The position numbers and the translations under genes were made by a program. A stretch of DNA of 35,414 nt, taken from NCBI RefSeq assembly GCF_024178385.1, contig NZ_JAMZMM010000017.1, positions 1 through 35,414 of the forward strand, in the 5' to 3' direction. Each line of letters begins with the position of its first letter. Position 1 is the first letter of the stretch. Below, piece by piece: positions 6,765 to 15,074 of this stretch. Below the pieces are notes generated by a model that ran no database searches, was not told where the DNA came from, and worked only from the letters and a program-made list of their open reading frames with translations. Source of the DNA: Limnofasciculus baicalensis BBK-W-15 (lineage in GTDB: Bacteria > Cyanobacteriota > Cyanobacteriia > Cyanobacteriales > Coleofasciculaceae).

Positions 6765-9700
6765 ATGTCATTAAAAAATAACCGCATCCTCCCACTAATT
6801 ACTCTATTAATATTAATAAATCCTCATCCTGTTTGGGGATCTACAAATGCTGGATCGAGATCGGTAAATTGCGATCGCAGTCAAGCCTCTTCAGTTAACC
6901 TCTCCCAAAACTATTCTACTATTAGTAGAGGGAAGTTTAATCCCTCGTCAAAATCACTAAATCGCCCTAAAACCGCTTCATTTAACCTCTCCCCCAACCC
7001 CTCTCCTAGTAGGAGAGGAGTATTTCTTCACTCCCTCCTTCCCTTAGAGGGAAGGGGGGTTGGGGGGGTTAGGTTTTCCTTATCTCAACACAATGAGAAT
7101 CAAACCAAACTGCTCCTCAGCCAAATTTTCGCTCCCTCCATTAACGCATATTCAACTCGTCCATATCCAGAAATCGAGATTCCCAATGAATTTACAGATC
7201 CCCGACAAATACAATCCCAATTATTAGCAAAGATTGCCCTAAATTATGCAAAAATTGGACAACCAGACGTAGCTGAACAGATATTCTCAAAAGCAATATC
7301 CTTAGCAGAAACAATCAAGGCTGATGATAGTAAAACTTCAGCTTGGCAGGATATTGCTATCAATTTAGCTAAGGCAGGTAAACTGTCAGATGCCTTAAAA
7401 CTAGTCCAAAGATTCAACTTTTCCCCTAACTTTAATCAATCCTGGTTATTAGGGAATATTGCGGTTGCATTGGCAGAGGATGGGCAGTTGTCAGAGGCAT
7501 TGCAAATCGCGAAAAAAATTCCAGATACCTCTCAAGAAAATAGTGCATTAAACCAAATTGCTTACCAATTCACAGAAGCAGGGAAATTATCCGACGCTTT
7601 GGAGGTGGTGAAACTTCTCGACTCTAACTCAGATGCACTACAAGGAATTGCAGATAAATATGCTCGCATCGGAAAATTTGCCGAAGCACTGGAAATCGCC
7701 CAAAGGATTCAAGATGGAGGGAGCAAAAATAGAGCATTAGCTAATATTGCCACCAGCTATGGAAAAGCAAGAAAATTCTCTGATGGTTTACAAATTGCCC
7801 AAAAGATTGAGTATGAAGATCTAAAAAATTCGGCATTAACTAATATAGCCATCGATTTAGCAGTAGCCGGAAGAATGGCAGATGTTTTGCAACTAATACA
7901 AACTTTTGACAATTATTCAAAAAAAATAGCGGTGGTGGACATCGCTATTAAATTAGCAGAAATTGGTCAATTTTCAGAAGACTTGCCCATCGATCAAACC
8001 CTAACCGAGGATGATGAGAAAGGATATTTATTAGCTGCTGTGGTTACTAAATTAGCAGCCGCAGGAAACTTGGATGATGCAAGTAAAATTGCCCAAATAA
8101 TTGAGATGGAATACTTCCAAGTTATTGCCTTGTCTGAGATATCCACTTATTATGAGCGAGGTGGAAAAAGAGAATTAGCTAAAAATATTTTAAAACAAGG
8201 ATTCCAAATCGCAAATACAATTAAAAATCCCGAACATAAAGCAGAGACTTTTGGTATAATCGCAGCTAAATATATAGAAAATGGGCAAATAGAATTAAGC
8301 AAATCTATTCTCTCTCAATCCATAGAGATTGCCAGAAATATCCCCGAGCGAGAACAACAAGAATCATCATTATTTTTGATATCCAGTAACTTGGTAGAAG
8401 TGGGTGCAGTTTCAGAAGCATTACAAATTGCTAACAGCTTCAATGATGAAGTAAAACAGTTAGCAATAACTCAGATAGTATTCAAATTGATCGAAATAAA
8501 AGAGTACAGTCAAGCCTTAGACTTGGTAAGTCATCCAGAGACGGAGCATCTCAAACGAGAGGTAATGAGGAAGATTGGTTCCGATTTACTTAATTCGGGT
8601 GATGATAGAAAATTCGATCGACTATTAGAGTTGGCTGAAAATTCAGAGAATGATATTTTTAAAGAGTGGGGATTAGCGAATATAGCTGTAGAGTTAGCCG
8701 CAGCAGGAGAAAGAGAGCGAGGATTACAGATGGCTCAAACTCTCACCAATCAGGAAATGAAAGCATCAGCCTTGATTAAAATTGCTGAAAGTTACCGGAA
8801 ATCGGGACAAAATGAGCGAATATCCGGTATCTTGAAGGAAGGTTGGGAAATAGTTGAATCGGCAATAATTGCCACAAAAAATAGCGAAAATTTATCCGCA
8901 AAAGCATCACTGCTGGGAAAAATTGCCGTCCAGTTTGCTGCCGCCGGAGAAATGGAAAAAAGTCAGGAACTTTTAACTCAAATATTGAAATTAATCCAAC
9001 CGATACCAGATAGCTATCAAAAAGCAGACTTGTTGGGCGATATAGCTAGAGATTTAGGTTATGGCGGACAATTTACCCAAGCATTAGAATTAGCACAAAA
9101 CATCAGCCGTGAACCTCAGAAATCTGAAGTATTAGCTATAATAGCAAGTACGATGGCAGCCGAATCGGGACAATTTGAACAAGTCTTGAGGGTAATCGCC
9201 ACAATTCCCAACGATTCGCGGCGAGGGTTAATCTTCAGCAACATAGTTTTGGATGCGAAAAAACCGGAAGATTGCGATCGCATTTTACCCTTAGTTGAAA
9301 CCATCACCGATAACTTCGCTAAAAACATAGCCTTGGGTGCTGTGGCTTCCTGTTTTACCCAAACTGGACAAACTTCCCGCTCTTTACAGATAGTAGAAAC
9401 TATCTCTGAGCCAGATCCAAAAATTTGGGCATTGAGGGATGTTGCTACCAGTTTAGCCAAAGCCGGAAACAGCCAAGAAGCATTAAAAATTGCCCAAACT
9501 ATTCCCGATGAATCAACTAAAACATCAACCGTAAGTCAGATAGCTTTTATCTTGGCACAAATGGGAAAACTAGATGAAGCCCTAGGAGTAGCTAAAACTA
9601 TCTCAGAGCCTTCTGGTAAAGCCGACATTTTTAGTACTGTGGCTGTCAAGTTGGCGGAAAAAGGACAAGAATCACAAGCAACTTCGCTTTTTGCTCAAGC

Positions 9701-10361
9701 TTTGGAGTTAGCATCAACTATTTCAGATGACTATGACAAAGCTTATATGTTAAGGAGGATAAGCTTTACTTTAGCCGAAGCCAAAAAATTCGACCAGGCT
9801 CTCAAAGTAGCAGAAACTATTTCCAATCCTACACTGAAAGATGAGGTATTGAGCTACACTGCCATCAAGTTAGGAGAATCAGGCGACGTTAAGAAAGCGA
9901 TAGAGGTGGTAAAAACTATTTCAGATACCTCTCAAAAAATTTGGCCATTAACTAAATTTCCCGCTCAAATTGTTGCCGGAGGTGAAACAGCCCAAGCTGA
10001 GTCTATTCTCACCCAAATCGGTAATTTGCTCCAAGGCACTCCTGATGATTTGGTGAAGGTTATAAATTTACATAATCTGGCGATTGCTTGGGTAAAAATA
10101 GGCAATACTGACACGGCTGTAGAGCTAGCTCAAAGTATGTCCTTTAAGTCTGACAAATTTGACACACTAGGTGGCATAGCTTACGAGTTAACCTTGGCAG
10201 GAAAATTGGATGGAGCAATGAAGGTAGTCGAAACTATTACCGATGATTCTGGAAAATTCAAGGTGTTAATTCAAATTGCTCAAGCCTTAATTGAAAACGA
10301 ACACAAAGAGCAAGCTATTAAAATTTTAGATCGAGCAGTTGCGATCGCAAATCGGATATAA
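6765..10361 (+). CDS. Exported TPR-like helical repeat protein
   Basis: This is a ~1198-residue protein. ATG 6765 is preferred over the upstream TTG because it begins a clear signal peptide (MSLKNNRILPLITLLILI, then HPVWG), preceded by AGGA. After a low-complexity linker, ~1000 residues are a tandem array of ~33-residue helix pairs with a consensus like ALxxIAxxLAxAGxxxEALxIAxxI. This is a TPR-like superhelix with roughly 30 units. Such arrays bind proteins or peptides, and export points to a periplasmic or cell-surface role. A palindromic repeat is embedded in frame at about residues 73-105. The gene is followed 67 bases later by the antitoxin-like gene on the same strand. The specific ligand or role is unknown. 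Confidence 0.8.
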   Translation: MSLKNNRILPLITLLILINPHPVWGSTNAGSRSVNCDRSQASSVNLSQNYSTISRGKFNPSSKSLNRPKTASFNLSPNPSPSRRGVFLHSLLPLEGRGVGGVRFSLSQHNENQTKLLLSQIFAPSINAYSTRPYPEIEIPNEFTDPRQIQSQLLAKIALNYAKIGQPDVAEQIFSKAISLAETIKADDSKTSAWQDIAINLAKAGKLSDALKLVQRFNFSPNFNQSWLLGNIAVALAEDGQLSEALQIAKKIPDTSQENSALNQIAYQFTEAGKLSDALEVVKLLDSNSDALQGIADKYARIGKFAEALEIAQRIQDGGSKNRALANIATSYGKARKFSDGLQIAQKIEYEDLKNSALTNIAIDLAVAGRMADVLQLIQTFDNYSKKIAVVDIAIKLAEIGQFSEDLPIDQTLTEDDEKGYLLAAVVTKLAAAGNLDDASKIAQIIEMEYFQVIALSEISTYYERGGKRELAKNILKQGFQIANTIKNPEHKAETFGIIAAKYIENGQIELSKSILSQSIEIARNIPEREQQESSLFLISSNLVEVGAVSEALQIANSFNDEVKQLAITQIVFKLIEIKEYSQALDLVSHPETEHLKREVMRKIGSDLLNSGDDRKFDRLLELAENSENDIFKEWGLANIAVELAAAGERERGLQMAQTLTNQEMKASALIKIAESYRKSGQNERISGILKEGWEIVESAIIATKNSENLSAKASLLGKIAVQFAAAGEMEKSQELLTQILKLIQPIPDSYQKADLLGDIARDLGYGGQFTQALELAQNISREPQKSEVLAIIASTMAAESGQFEQVLRVIATIPNDSRRGLIFSNIVLDAKKPEDCDRILPLVETITDNFAKNIALGAVASCFTQTGQTSRSLQIVETISEPDPKIWALRDVATSLAKAGNSQEALKIAQTIPDESTKTSTVSQIAFILAQMGKLDEALGVAKTISEPSGKADIFSTVAVKLAEKGQESQATSLFAQALELASTISDDYDKAYMLRRISFTLAEAKKFDQALKVAETISNPTLKDEVLSYTAIKLGESGDVKKAIEVVKTISDTSQKIWPLTKFPAQIVAGGETAQAESILTQIGNLLQGTPDDLVKVINLHNLAIAWVKIGNTDTAVELAQSMSFKSDKFDTLGGIAYELTLAGKLDGAMKVVETITDDSGKFKVLIQIAQALIENEHKEQAIKILDRAVAIANRI
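6984..7078. repeat. Triple-hairpin CCCCCAACCCC repeat inside the TPR-like gene
   Basis: The outer arms are CCCCCAACCCC (6991-7001) and GGGGTTGGGGG (7056-7066). Two inner hairpins each have 8-bp arms and a 3-base loop: CCTCTCCT-AGT-AGGAGAGG at 7000-7018 and CCTTCCCT-TAG-AGGGAAGG at 7037-7055. It stays in frame and encodes a LSPNPSPSRRG...LLPLEGRGVGGV linker, peptides often seen where this cyanobacterial repeat has entered a gene. Confidence 0.75.
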
Positions 10362-10397
10362 TCGGTACGGAGACATAAAAAAAATATCATAAATTTG

Positions 10398-10419
10398 TAG
10401 GGCAGGCATCTTGCCTGCC
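10398..10419. repeat. Palindromic GGCAGGCATCTTGCCTGCC repeat
   Basis: GGCAGGCA-TCT-TGCCTGCC at 10401-10419, preceded by GTA. It is the same family as the copy inside the NACHT gene (5314-5332), with the same TCT loop. It lies between the TPR-like gene and the antitoxin-like gene and ends 9 bases before the preferred start of the latter. Confidence 0.8.
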
Positions 10420-10428
10420 AATAAGAAA

Positions 10429-10782
10429 ATGGCAGCGAAAACCAGAAGTTATCAAGAATACTTAATTGAGTCGCTCAAAGAGCCTTCAGAAGCAGCTTTA
10501 TATCTCTGGGCAATTTTACAAGAAGAAAATCCTGAGTCAAACTTGTTACCTTTGGCACTTAGAGATGTTGCTGAGGCATTGGGAGAAGTCAATCTCTCTC
10601 CAGAGGAAGCCAAGCTACATTTGGATAAACTGGATGAATTGATGAAGAAAGGTGGAGTTGAAACAATTTATGGTTTGTTAAATTGGCTAAAAACATTAGG
10701 ATTGATCCTGACTGTTGTTGTCGATGAAGATGCTGAAGATCATCTCAACAAGATACCTAATGCTTCTGAAGTAACAGTGTAG
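10429..10782 (+). CDS. Addiction-module antidote-like protein, HTH diverged
   Basis: A 117-residue protein. Its first ~50 residues (SYQEYLIESLKEPSEAALYL, then LPLALRDVAEALG) match the N-terminus of the probable addiction-module antidote family, whose usual form is YLxxxLxDPxxAAxYLxAAL...FLxALRDVAxAxG. In that family a short XRE-type HTH follows. Here residues 55-100 (LSPEEAKLHLDKLDELMKKG, then TIYGLLNWLKTLGLILTV) keep the closing TLLxxLKxLGLxLTV-like helix but the recognition helix is not recognisable. No RelE/HigB-like toxin lies upstream. The frame can be extended to TTG 10411, but that start sits inside a palindromic repeat, so ATG 10429 is used. It may be a solitary or degenerate antitoxin. 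Confidence 0.65.
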   Translation: MAAKTRSYQEYLIESLKEPSEAALYLWAILQEENPESNLLPLALRDVAEALGEVNLSPEEAKLHLDKLDELMKKGGVETIYGLLNWLKTLGLILTVVVDEDAEDHLNKIPNASEVTV

Positions 10783-10856
10783 TCGTAATTGGGTAAATTT
10801 TCGACCATAAATTCGTCTATGCCGCCGATTCAAACCATTAAATAAAGAGAGAAAAA

Positions 10857-11543
10857 ATGCACAAACTTCTAGAATTACGCAACGAAAAGCTACTGAGACA
10901 AGCCCTAACTCACCGTTCTTATGTCAACGAAAATCCAGAATTTGGTGGAGATAATAATGAACGATTAGAATTCTTAGGTGATGCCTTACTAACTTTTTTA
11001 AGTGGCGAATATCTCTATCAGCGTTATCCCCAAATGGAAGAAGATGAAATGACTCGGCGGCGCTCGGCATTAGTAGATGAAAAACAGCTAGCCAGATTTG
11101 GAAATGAGATAGGTGTAGATTTAAGAATGCGGTTAGGGAAAGGCGCAATCAGAGAAGGAGGTTTCACTAATCCTAATTTGATTAGTAGCACCTTTGAAGC
11201 CGTTGTTGCTGCTTACTATCTGGACAACCATTCTGACATTAATGCACTCCGCCCTCATCTCCAAGCCCTATTTGATTCTGTACCTGATAATATTGTAGTA
11301 TCTCGCTCTGATGTAGATGCCAAAAATCGATTTCAACAATGGGTACTAGCAAACACAGGGACAAATCCCCCTAAATATGTCACAATCCAATCAGGTGGAT
11401 TGTCTCATGCCCCAGAATTTCTGGCTAAAGTATTTGTGGGTGACAAAGAGTACGGAGAAGGTAGGGGGCACAGCAAAAAAGAGGCGGAGAAACGTGCGGC
11501 TGTTGATGCCCTAGCCAAACTGAAAAAATCTGGGCTAGAGTAG
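10857..11543 (+). CDS. rnc: Ribonuclease III
   Basis: A 228-residue class I RNase III that cleaves double-stranded RNA. The signature NERLEFLGD lies at residues 34-42, with E38 and D42 as metal ligands. The second signature reads STFEAVVAAYYLD, with E114 conserved but Ser111 where E. coli and Aquifex have the metal-site Asp. The C-terminal ~70 residues are a dsRNA-binding domain (NRFQQWVLANTGTNPPKYVT, then SKKEAEKRAAVDAL). AGAGAG lies just before ATG 10857. Its neighbour 175 bases downstream is a retron-type reverse transcriptase, which raises the possibility of a dedicated RNA-processing role. Cyanobacteria often have more than one rnc, so housekeeping use is equally possible. Confidence 0.92.
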   Translation: MHKLLELRNEKLLRQALTHRSYVNENPEFGGDNNERLEFLGDALLTFLSGEYLYQRYPQMEEDEMTRRRSALVDEKQLARFGNEIGVDLRMRLGKGAIREGGFTNPNLISSTFEAVVAAYYLDNHSDINALRPHLQALFDSVPDNIVVSRSDVDAKNRFQQWVLANTGTNPPKYVTIQSGGLSHAPEFLAKVFVGDKEYGEGRGHSKKEAEKRAAVDALAKLKKSGLE

Positions 11544-11557
11544 AGATGGCAAAAAAA

Positions 11558-11592
11558 GGATGAAGGATGAAGGATGAAGGATGAAGGATGAA
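11558..11592 (+). repeat. Five tandem copies of GGATGAA
   Basis: GGATGAA is repeated five times without interruption, right after the RNase III stop codon. Such heptamer arrays change copy number by slippage. It is intergenic, so reading frames are not affected. Confidence 0.9.
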
Positions 11593-11718
11593 AAACTATA
11601 GTAAAAACTAGAACTATCGATTCATCTACAGCGGATTAGTTATTATTGTTGAGCCATCTAGCGACACTGTTTATTTTGGTAAACTTTGATCGGGTAAACC
11701 CTAAAATCGAAAATTCCT

Positions 11719-13125
11719 ATGTCTGAGCAACCACTTACTCGCCAAGAATTATACGATCGCATTCGCCAAGTTGGTAGAGAGGAATTCATCCTGGAAGAGA
11801 TGATTCGCTACGGATTTTGGCCAGCCCAAGGGGAAATGCCAGAAGATCCCACTGATGAAATTCGCCGTCGTGGAGAATTGCAACAGGAATTAGGTAAACT
11901 CCGTGCCGAAAATCGGGTGCTTCACAATGAGGAAGCATTGAGGAAGCAGTTACTTCAAGAAAGACTGGCTGCCTCGCGGCTAAAACGTCAGGAAACTAAG
12001 GAAAGACGAGAAAAAGAAAGACAACAACGTGCTGAAGCTTGGCGAGAGAAAAAAGAACAAGAAATTTCCTATCTCGGCGAAGGTGTATCGGGGGGATTAA
12101 ACTATACCGATTGCAATGAGGAAAGGTTACAAAGTTACGGCTTACCTGTATGTGGAAAAACTGAACAAATTGCCACAACAATGGGAATTACAGTTGGACA
12201 ACTACGCTTTCTTGCATTTTCCCGTAAAACTTCCACAATTTCCCATTATATCCGTTTTAAAATACCCAAAAAGACAGGTGGAGAACGCCTAATTTCTGCG
12301 CCTATGCCTCGAATGAAAAATGCACAACATTGGATTCTCGTGAATATATTAGAAAAACTAGAACTCCACGATACTGCTCACGGATTTCGGCGCGATCGCT
12401 CTATAGTAAGTAATGCCCAACCCCATGTCCGTAGCGATGTTATTATTAACTTTGATTTAAAAGATTTTTTTCCTTCCATTTCTTACAAAAGAGTGAAGGG
12501 ACTTTTCCATTCCTTCGGCTATTCTGAAGCTGCGGCAACTATTTTTGGTTTACTATGTACTGAACCAGAAATTACCGAAGTGGAGCTAGATGGTAAAAGT
12601 TATTATATCGCAATGAGCGATCGCCATCTTCCCCAAGGTTCACCCGCTAGCCCTGCTATTACTAATTTACTCTGTCGCCGCCTCGATCGCCGATTGTCTC
12701 AAATGGCAGAAAATCTCGGGTTTGTTTACACCCGTTACGCCGATGACTTGACCTTTTCTGCTTCTGGAGATAGTCTCAGGCATATCTGTAATATCCTCAG
12801 ACGTACTGAGTCAATTGTCACCCATGAAGGATTTACTATTAATCAAGAAAAAACCAGAATTCTGCGTAAAAATCGCCAACAAGAAGTTACTGGAGTAGTA
12901 GTTAACGAGCGTCCCACTATTGCCAAAAAAGATCTAAAACGCTTTCGTGCCACTCTTTATCAAATTGAAAAAGATGGTCCAGAAGGAAAGCGATGGGGAA
13001 ATTCTGATGATGCGATCGCATCAATTCAAGGTTATGCTAATTTTGTCGCTATGGTGAATCCGGAAAAAGGGGCTGAGTTTCAGGAACAAGTGCAAAGAAT
13101 AAAAGAACAATACCGTTTTTCGTAG
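11719..13125 (+). CDS. Retron-type reverse transcriptase with coiled-coil N-terminal extension
   Basis: A 468-residue RNA-directed DNA polymerase. The core starts near residue 160. The first catalytic Asp is in NFDLKDFFPSI (D246) and the YADD box is at 340-343. PQGSPASP (305-312) is the conserved RT motif before it. Retron-specific signatures are present: NAQPH at 232-236 fits NAxxH of region X, and VTG at 390-392 fits region Y. The overall sequence resembles the myxobacterial Mx162-like clade. Residues 1-130 form a highly charged helical or coiled-coil extension that retron RTs such as Ec86 lack. No maturase domain or DGR template/variable repeat is seen. The msr-msd RNA expected immediately upstream is not evident. 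RNase III is the upstream neighbour. Confidence 0.9.
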   Translation: MSEQPLTRQELYDRIRQVGREEFILEEMIRYGFWPAQGEMPEDPTDEIRRRGELQQELGKLRAENRVLHNEEALRKQLLQERLAASRLKRQETKERREKERQQRAEAWREKKEQEISYLGEGVSGGLNYTDCNEERLQSYGLPVCGKTEQIATTMGITVGQLRFLAFSRKTSTISHYIRFKIPKKTGGERLISAPMPRMKNAQHWILVNILEKLELHDTAHGFRRDRSIVSNAQPHVRSDVIINFDLKDFFPSISYKRVKGLFHSFGYSEAAATIFGLLCTEPEITEVELDGKSYYIAMSDRHLPQGSPASPAITNLLCRRLDRRLSQMAENLGFVYTRYADDLTFSASGDSLRHICNILRRTESIVTHEGFTINQEKTRILRKNRQQEVTGVVVNERPTIAKKDLKRFRATLYQIEKDGPEGKRWGNSDDAIASIQGYANFVAMVNPEKGAEFQEQVQRIKEQYRFS

Positions 13126-13210
13126 TATCTAGCATGGAAATTAACGCTCCTATCAACCTACAGGATCTGAATTTTTAGTTTATAAATCAGCTCTTAATCA
13201 ATCACATATA

Positions 13211-13244
13211 ACAACAAACTGTATACTGGCATACAGTTTGTTGT
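13211..13244. other. Perfect 14-bp hairpin downstream of the RT gene
   Basis: ACAACAAACTGTAT pairs perfectly with ATACAGTTTGTTGT around the loop ACTGGC. It lies 85 bases after the RT stop codon. No T-run follows, so it is not a standard intrinsic terminator. It could be a processing or RNA-stability element, or part of an unrecognised RNA. Confidence 0.6.
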
Positions 13245-13368
13245 GGTTTGCTATGAATAATTAAACTTAGGGATCTTGAAGCTTATTGTGTGGTAAAAGG
13301 AATTGTTACCTAGACTCATACAATGGTAACTTTATATCAAATAAATCTTAATTCCTAGTAGTGAACCC

Positions 13369-14124
13369 ATGCCAAAAGTTGTCTCAATTCATTCATATCG
13401 AGGTGGAACAGGCAAATCTAACTTTACCGCGAACCTGGCAACAACCGTTGCTATGCAAGGAAATAGAGTTGGTGTAGTCGATACCGATGTTCCTTCCCCT
13501 GGCATTCACAATCTGTTTTGCCTGGAACCAGAAAACATGAACAAAACCCTCAATAACTACCTTTGGGGTGAAAGCCCTATTGAAGACGCTGCCTATGATG
13601 TCAGTGATAATGTAGGGCTGACAGGCGATAGCAAGATTTTTTTAGTTCCTTCTAGCGTCAAAGCAGACGATATTGCCCGAATTCTGAAAGATGGATATGA
13701 TGTCAGTTTGCTCCATGATGGATTTCGTAAGTTGGTGAAAGCTCTCCAACTTGATTATCTATTCATCGATACCCACCCAGGTTTGTCTAAAGAAACCTTC
13801 CTTTCTATTGCCATCTCCCATGTTTTGGTTTTGATTCTCCGTCCCGATAAACAGGATTACCAAGGTACAGCAGTAACTATTGATGTGGCAAAGCAATTAA
13901 AGGTACGGAAGATGCTGCTAGCTGTGAACAAGGTATTGACCAAAGTTAATTTTGATCTATTGCGACAAAAAGTAGAAGAAACTTACGATATCCCAGTAGC
14001 AGGAATTTTTCCTTTATCAGAAGATCTTGTCCAACTGGCTAGTGAAGGGGTGTTTTGTGTTAAGTACCCAGATCATCTAGTTAGTAAAGAATTTAGAAAG
14101 GTGGCCGATCAGATTATGGCTTAA
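13369..14124 (+). CDS. MinD/ParA-like P-loop ATPase
   Basis: A 251-residue member of the deviant Walker A ATPases. The P-loop reads YRGGTGKSN: the ATP-binding K16 is kept, but the signature lysine of ParA/MinD is Arg11. DTDVPSPGIH (around 39-48) is the next conserved block, and FIDTHPG the Walker B-like block. There is no ParB or centromere-like array, so plasmid partition is unlikely, and no obvious MinD-type C-terminal amphipathic helix. Downstream on the same strand lie a GAF protein and a Cache-HAMP pseudo-cyclase, which suggests positioning or control of signalling proteins; this is inference. Upstream, GTTACC at 13305-13310 and GGTAAC at 13325-13330 form a possible operator. Confidence 0.85.
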   Translation: MPKVVSIHSYRGGTGKSNFTANLATTVAMQGNRVGVVDTDVPSPGIHNLFCLEPENMNKTLNNYLWGESPIEDAAYDVSDNVGLTGDSKIFLVPSSVKADDIARILKDGYDVSLLHDGFRKLVKALQLDYLFIDTHPGLSKETFLSIAISHVLVLILRPDKQDYQGTAVTIDVAKQLKVRKMLLAVNKVLTKVNFDLLRQKVEETYDIPVAGIFPLSEDLVQLASEGVFCVKYPDHLVSKEFRKVADQIMA

Positions 14125-14198
14125 TCTTTGGTTAAGTGATATAACCATAGTCAGATAGATTAGGACACTACTTATCTACAACTCTCCATCTATTAGAA

Positions 14199-14251
14199 AC
14201 AATGGGTTTTGTCCCATTGTCATAACAGAAACAATGGGATCAAACCCATTG
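14199..14251. repeat. Two consecutive hairpins with the same ACAATGGG stem
   Basis: ACAATGGG-TTTTGT-CCCATTGT (14199-14220) is followed by ACAATGGG-ATCAAA-CCCATTG (14231-14251). Arms and loop length are the same and the loop sequence differs. It is a REP-like doublet between the MinD-like gene and the glutaminase remnant. Confidence 0.85.
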
Positions 14252-14381
14252 CTTCAAGACAATTATTACAACAGTATTGGCGACTGCCATAACTGATTAC
14301 TGATGAATATTCATTTCAAGTCCCCTACCCAAAAGAGCAAAGTATGATAGAAAAAATGGTAGAAAAAACGAAAAGAACGAC

Positions 14382-14954
14382 TTGACATCACTAAGTTATA
14401 CAGGTAGGGAATTGGATATTAATCTACCAGTGTTCCTGTCAGAGAAAGCAACGGGAAATCGCAACCGCGCGATCGCATATTTAATGCTAAACTTTGGCAT
14501 GATTAGTGAAAAAATTGATGAGACTCTCGATCTCTATTTTCAGCAATGTTCTATTATGGTCAATGCTCGTGATTTAGCGATGATGGCAGCAACTCTGGCT
14601 AACGGTGGTGTTAACCCAATCACAGGGGAGCGTGCGATTGATGAGCATTATGTTCAGGATGTCTTGAGTGTGATGCTCACCTGTGGTATGTATGATTCAT
14701 CTGGTGAGTGGGCTTATCGAGTGGGAATCCCTGCTAAAAGTGGAGTAGGAGGTGGTATTACCGCCGCAGTACCAGGAAAATTGGGGATTGGCACTTTTTC
14801 ACCACCTCTAGATGCTAAGGGAAATAGTGTCCGAGGAATTAAGGTGTGCAAGCAAATATCTAGAGATTTTGGCTTACATCTGTTTAATGTTGCTAAATCT
14901 GAACATGATTTAAAAGCTTGGATTGAGGGGGATGAGTTGATTGATAATTGGTAA
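14382..14954 (+). pseudogene. Glutaminase remnant, N-terminal half missing
   Basis: The 190-codon frame matches the C-terminal half of bacterial glutaminase (GlsA family, glutamine to glutamate plus ammonia). Recognisable blocks are [63 protein letters not shown] and [13 protein letters not shown]. Full-length enzymes have ~300 residues. The missing part includes the catalytic Ser-x-x-Lys motif and the first substrate-binding region, so the fragment should not be active. The frame opens at TTG with no ribosome-binding site, as expected for a truncation. Upstream are tandem hairpins and no matching coding sequence, so the deletion is not a simple frameshift. It ends in DELIDNW. Confidence 0.85.
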
Positions 14955-15074
14955 TTAAGAGGAAGCTATTTTTCACAAAAATCTTAATACGTGAATCCTT
15001 TCTCCTGACTGGATCTAAACTAATCCTTAAACAGGGTGCTTATTTTATTAGTAAAATGAGAAAAAACAACCTCA

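Noticed and set aside
11544..11718. msr-msd RNA directly upstream of the retron-type RT
   Set aside because: Only weak 5-6 bp pairings (e.g. GTTTA/TAAAC, TCGATT/AATCGA) and a GGATGAA array are seen; no long msd-like hairpin.
11719..13125. RT as part of a diversity-generating retroelement or group II intron
   Set aside because: No template/variable repeat pair, no accessory or target protein, no intron RNA domains or maturase motif; the NAxxH and VTG motifs point to a retron.
13369..14124. Plasmid or chromosome partition (parABS) locus
   Set aside because: No ParB gene and no parS-like repeats; neighbours are signalling genes.
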